NCBI RefSeq assembly: GCF_001613465.1
Contig: NZ_BDCK01000026.1
Location: forward strand, 97,269 to 161,268
Reading direction: 5' to 3'
Length of the DNA: 64,000 nucleotides
Origin: Nocardia niwae NBRC 108934 = DSM 45340
GTDB taxonomy: Bacteria > Actinomycetota > Actinomycetes > Mycobacteriales > Mycobacteriaceae
Shown here: positions 61,151 through 64,000 of the stretch, in pieces
Numbering within the stretch: position 1 is the first letter of the stretch
How the letters are laid out: each line of letters starts with the position of its first letter
Notes under the pieces: generated by a model
What the model was told of the DNA's origin: nothing
What the model saw: the letters and a program-made list of their open reading frames with translations, nothing else
The model's database searches: none
Program-made: the position numbers and the translations under genes

Positions 61151-61309
61151 GTGCGCTCGCGTTCGTCGACGCGGATCCGGCGAGCGGCTCCGTGCACGCT
61201 ATCGCTGCCTGCATCGCACAGTCGCCCCCGGATCCCATTCCCTTGCGCCGGCGAGAAGTTCCGCTCCGGTTGTCGGCAGGTACGCAGCATCGTCTGCACT
61301 ACGCCGGTA

Positions 61310-61744
61310 CTATCTCGGGGAGCCTTCGTTGTCCCCGCGGAAGAAGGCGCGAATCTCGTTGAGGCTGGGGGCGCCCGGGGAGATGTCGGGCAGGTCGGGC
61401 AGGTCGTCCAAGTCGTCGTCGAGGGGTGCGGCGAGGGCTTCGGCATGCTGCTGCGCCCGGTGCGCCGCGGCCCGAGTAGCGTCCACGATCGCCCTGCTCA
61501 GCTGCTCCGGCGTCTGGCGCATTGCCGCGGCCGTGAGGCGCAGGTCCGTCAGCACGCCGGCGGCGTCCACGGTCACCTCTACCGATTGGTCGGGAGAACT
61601 CGCCTGCGTGCGAGCATTTTCCAGTTCTCCGAACACATCGGCGAGTCGGCCCTGCTGACGTTCGAACGAGTTGAGGAGATGTTCGAGCTGGTTGCGCATG
61701 CCGCTGTTGGCCGAGCGTAGGCCTTCGCGCTCCCATCGATCCAT
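61310..61744 (-). CDS. YbaB/EbfC-family-like protein of the giant-gene cluster
   Basis: 144 residues starting MDRWEREGLRSANSGMRNQL. A helix, then SVEVTVDAAGVLTDLRLTAAA and TPEQLSRAIVDATRAAAHRA, the YbaB/EbfC pattern of strand pair and long helix, followed by an acidic tail (DDDLDDLPDLPDISPG). YbaB-like genes recur between WXG100 and CpnT-like genes in Nocardia-type loci, where they may act as adaptor or chaperone rather than DNA binder. It is 159 bases upstream of the giant gene and in the same orientation. The inner ATG is chosen because the upstream residues lack family likeness. Confidence 0.75.
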   Translation of the reverse strand: MDRWEREGLRSANSGMRNQLEHLLNSFERQQGRLADVFGELENARTQASSPDQSVEVTVDAAGVLTDLRLTAAAMRQTPEQLSRAIVDATRAAAHRAQQHAEALAAPLDDDLDDLPDLPDISPGAPSLNEIRAFFRGDNEGSPR

Positions 61745-61887
61745 GCCACAACCTTCCGCCTCGAAATCGTCAGCGGGCAGCGACGACCGCGGACCTCCGA
61801 ACGTGCCCATAATGATGACCGACAGGTGCGTGGCGACTTTTACCGCTGGTGGGAAGGGTCAGACGCCGTCCGCGCAGGCGACGGGTC

Positions 61888-63564
61888 TCATTGCCGGTCC
61901 GGCAACGCCGCACGCGACATCGCCACCAGCAGCCGGCTCAGCGCCTTCTGCGGGCCGTTGGCTTCGTCCTCGCTCGATTCGACCGCGGCGAATCCCTCGG
62001 CCAGCGCTCTGCCCGGAACGAACAGACCATGCTCGAAACAGTGGTCGCCGAGCTGCGCCCGCCATCGCTTATAGCCGGCGACCACCCGGCTCAGCGTCTC
62101 GCCTCGGGGATCGTTGATCCGCACGTATTCGGTGATGAGCGCGCGTTGCGCCTCCTTGCGTGCCCGGAACCCGCCGGTGAGGTCGATCGCGGCTCCGAGT
62201 TCCCGCAGGATGGCGGCATACATCGGCCGCTGTGGGGTTTCGGATCGAGTCGTCGCCCGGGAACGGCCTGCCAACATCCGAGGATCGATCACAGCAGTGT
62301 GAGCCAGCACGATCCATGGCGCCACTTCTCCCGAGTGCTCTGCCGTGCTGCGATTCTCGACGGCAGAGAGCGAACCCGTCACATCCCGGATCTCGATTCC
62401 GCGCAGCACGGCCGGCATCCGCGGGAGGACGGTGTCGACGGCATCGGCGATGTCCTGGACCGTTGCCGCGGTGATACCCGCCGCGTCGAATCCGACGATC
62501 TCGATGTCGTGCCTAGCGGCCATCTCCCGAGCGATGCGCATGGCCTCGGCATCGGTGGCCCGGAGGGCCCGCACACCCGCGGGTTTCGGGGTCCGCTTCT
62601 GCTCGGGACGTTTCGGAGCCGGCTGCGGCTTCTTGCTCGCGGGCGGGCGGTCCGGGGTGCGTGGAGGAGACACCCGAGGCGGGATTTCGTTCACCGGCGC
62701 ACCGGATGGCCTCGGAGCCTTCGCCCAAGGCGTGCCGGACCCGTCCCGCGTCCACGGCGTATTCGCCGACGGCTTGCCAGATTTGTTGGGGTCGCCCGGC
62801 ATCGTCCGTGGGCCCGACTGTTGCCTCGTCGGTGTATTCGCCGGCGCTCCCTGTCGCTCCGCGCCGATACCAGGTGTCGTCGGCGATCCGGTTCCGGCTG
62901 CCGGGGGTTGGTCGCCGGATTTGTCCTCGGGCGATTGCGTTTCTGGGGGATTGCTCGTCGAATCGTCCGGCTGTCCGGATTCCGGAGGTCGCTGTCCGGA
63001 CTCTGCGGGCTGCTGTCCCGATGCCACAGGTTGCTGGACGGATGCCGAGGGTTGTTGTATATCGACGCTGCCGCGGTCGTTCGGGACGTTCGGCTGCGGA
63101 CGGGCGGAGTCTCCATTCGCCGGGCGATCGAACGTGCCCGGCGCCTGTGCGGAATTGTCTGTGTAGCCGGGCGATTCGCTGGCTGTCGCCTGCGGAATGG
63201 GTCCTACCGGCCGGTTCTGGCTCGGTGCGTTCGTGTACGGCATGCCGTCGTCGGCCGAGTTTCGGATGTTCTGTCTGCCGTGGTGGTCCCCGTCCTCGAA
63301 CGCATCGGCCGCATCCTTCATCGCGGAACTCATCGCCCGCATGTCCGCGACGAGGTCGTCGAACCCCTCCAACGTACGGTCGGCACCGGGCCTGTAGGTA
63401 TGGGCGAACGTCTCGCCGGCTTCGTCGGCGCCCCAGAACTCACCCTCGTCGGCGAGTGCCGCCTTCAGCTCGTTCGCCATCCGTTCGGCGTCTTCGGCCG
63501 CCTGTCGCAACTCCGCCGCCGATGCGCGCAGCTGGGCCGGGTCGACCGCCAGTGATTCGGCCAC
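61888..63564 (-). CDS. WXG100-type secretion protein with a degenerate zincin-like C-terminal domain
   Basis: About 558 residues. From the GTG at 63564 (AGGGGG site four bases before) it reads VAESLAVDPAQLRASAAELR. An N-terminal WXG100-like helical hairpin has FWGADEAG at its turn (about 43-50), with a second helix to about 95. Then a long Pro/Ser/Gln-rich linker follows to about 340. From about 355 it matches the giant protein's zincin domains: DIEIVGFDAAGI (compare FGIEVLGLDKPGI), WIVLAHTAVIDPRML and ILRELGAAID in place of the HExxH helix, then FVPGRALAEGF. The zinc ligands are lost. It is probably an export partner with a pseudoprotease tail that could bind or regulate the giant protein's proteases. 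Confidence 0.75.
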   Translation of the reverse strand: MAESLAVDPAQLRASAAELRQAAEDAERMANELKAALADEGEFWGADEAGETFAHTYRPGADRTLEGFDDLVADMRAMSSAMKDAADAFEDGDHHGRQNIRNSADDGMPYTNAPSQNRPVGPIPQATASESPGYTDNSAQAPGTFDRPANGDSARPQPNVPNDRGSVDIQQPSASVQQPVASGQQPAESGQRPPESGQPDDSTSNPPETQSPEDKSGDQPPAAGTGSPTTPGIGAERQGAPANTPTRQQSGPRTMPGDPNKSGKPSANTPWTRDGSGTPWAKAPRPSGAPVNEIPPRVSPPRTPDRPPASKKPQPAPKRPEQKRTPKPAGVRALRATDAEAMRIAREMAARHDIEIVGFDAAGITAATVQDIADAVDTVLPRMPAVLRGIEIRDVTGSLSAVENRSTAEHSGEVAPWIVLAHTAVIDPRMLAGRSRATTRSETPQRPMYAAILRELGAAIDLTGGFRARKEAQRALITEYVRINDPRGETLSRVVAGYKRWRAQLGDHCFEHGLFVPGRALAEGFAAVESSEDEANGPQKALSRLLVAMSRAALPDRQ

Positions 63565-63739
63565 GCAACCCCCTGGGTCGATATCGAGACGGCCCCGCCG
63601 TCTCCGGCTGCTGAACGGAACGTCGCGCATCGGCGAACCGCCGCGCGCCAGGCCGACCCGAGCATAAGCGACGCTCGCCGGTGTTCCCGTCGGCGGGAAC
63701 GTGGCGGCCGCTCACTTCGGCTGCGGTCGCGAATGGCGA

Positions 63740-63774
63740 AAGGCCGCCACCATCTTCGTGATGGCGGCGGCCTT
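63740..63774 (-). terminator. Hairpin terminator after sdhB
   Basis: AGGCCGCCACCAT pairs with ATGGCGGCGGCCT, with one mismatch, around a short loop. It lies 20 bases past the sdhB stop on the minus strand. Confidence 0.7.
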
Positions 63775-63793
63775 CGTGGTTCGGTGCCTGGGG

Positions 63794-64000
63794 TCAGCGG
63801 GTGAAGAGCAAGGCTCGCTTGACCTCTTGGATGGCCTTGGTGACCTCCATGCCACGCGGGCAGGCGTCGGTGCAGTTGAAGGTGGTGCGGCAGCGCCAGA
63901 CGCCTTCGACGTCGTTGAGGATGTCGAGGCGTTCGCGGGCGCCTTCGTCGCGGCTGTCGAAGATGAAGCGGTGGGCGTTCACGATCGCGGCCGGCTAGGT
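63794..64000 (-). CDS. sdhB: Succinate dehydrogenase iron-sulfur subunit, C-terminal end (partial; possible frameshift)
   Basis: Encodes the C terminus of SdhB: NAHRFIFDSRDEGARERLDI, then LNDVEGVWRCRTTFNCTDAC, PRGMEV and the end RALLFTR. The cluster Cys residues are present. The gene should continue beyond the window. Just upstream (63983-64000) the expected Y-L-G-P-A-A-I can be read only if two bases are missing, and the observed frame meets TAG at 63995-63997. Either this is a frameshifted gene, or an error at the window end, or a divergent sequence. The same 3' end occurs at 28867-28988. Confidence 0.85.

Noticed and set aside
29180..61150. Nonribosomal peptide or polyketide synthase as the reason for the huge frame
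   Set aside because: No condensation, adenylation, ketosynthase or carrier-protein motifs are seen; the modules are toxin, signalling and HTH types.

Overview
The window looks like a chromosomal segment of a Nocardia-type actinomycete. GC is very high, bacterial GTG/ATG starts overlap in ATGA style, and the gene set is typical: a SAM-IV riboswitch on a methionine operon, an icd of the eukaryotic-like NADP class, many TetR regulators, MaoC/SDR/acyl-CoA dehydrogenase lipid catabolism, and WXG100 and CpnT-like secretion proteins. The genus is inferred from gene content, not from a search.

Left part (1-28,866), ordinary chromosome. An HxlR regulator faces metX. metX lies behind a SAM-IV riboswitch and a 35-codon scrap that reads as the fused two ends of a deleted metY. 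A divergent TetR/MFS pair shares a perfect 21-bp palindrome. Then come icd, a second MFS gene, and a TetR regulator with two identical operators flanking the gap before a five-enzyme lipid-degradation operon (thiolase-like, SRPBCC, MaoC, SDR, acyl-CoA dehydrogenase). Inside that operon is a small coupled reading frame made of three 25-residue repeats. Next are an alpha/beta hydrolase, exonuclease III coupled to a secreted barnase-type RNase and its barstar, another TetR, an MpaB-like oxygenase, trpS, a YihY-type membrane protein, a D,D-carboxypeptidase, an MFS/TetR operon, phenylalanine 4-hydroxylase, a DUF4396 membrane protein behind a CsoR-like box, a VapB-like antitoxin without a toxin, radC, and two overlapping HEAT-repeat genes, one fused to a MerR domain.

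Right part (28,867-64,000), an island of about 35 kb. It is bounded on both sides by the 3' end of an sdhB-type gene in the same orientation, about 87% identical over 122 bp by eye. Between them, all on the minus strand, are a WXG100 protein with a degenerate zincin-like tail, a YbaB/EbfC-like protein, and one uninterrupted reading frame of 10,656 codons.

The giant protein starts like a CpnT-type exported toxin carrier. It continues with a SecA-like ATPase, two zincin-type metalloprotease domains (HEMGH, HELAH), about 18 LuxR-type HTH domains, three XRE-type HTHs, a LacI-type HTH, sigma-factor-like segments, three HATPase/anti-sigma-like domains, a PP2C phosphatase, a complete MFS transporter, a papain-fold deamidase-like toxin domain, an ADP-ribosyltransferase-like domain, a Nudix-like domain, and a long unrecognised segment. 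Ten copies of a short motif (consensus DPVAIDLG) sit at module boundaries. One module cassette occurs twice, once with and once without the ADP-ribosyltransferase domain. This locus is the best candidate for an undescribed system: a modular export polyprotein that seems to have grown by recombination at a recurring linker and that combines toxins with the regulatory domains of a bacterial cell.
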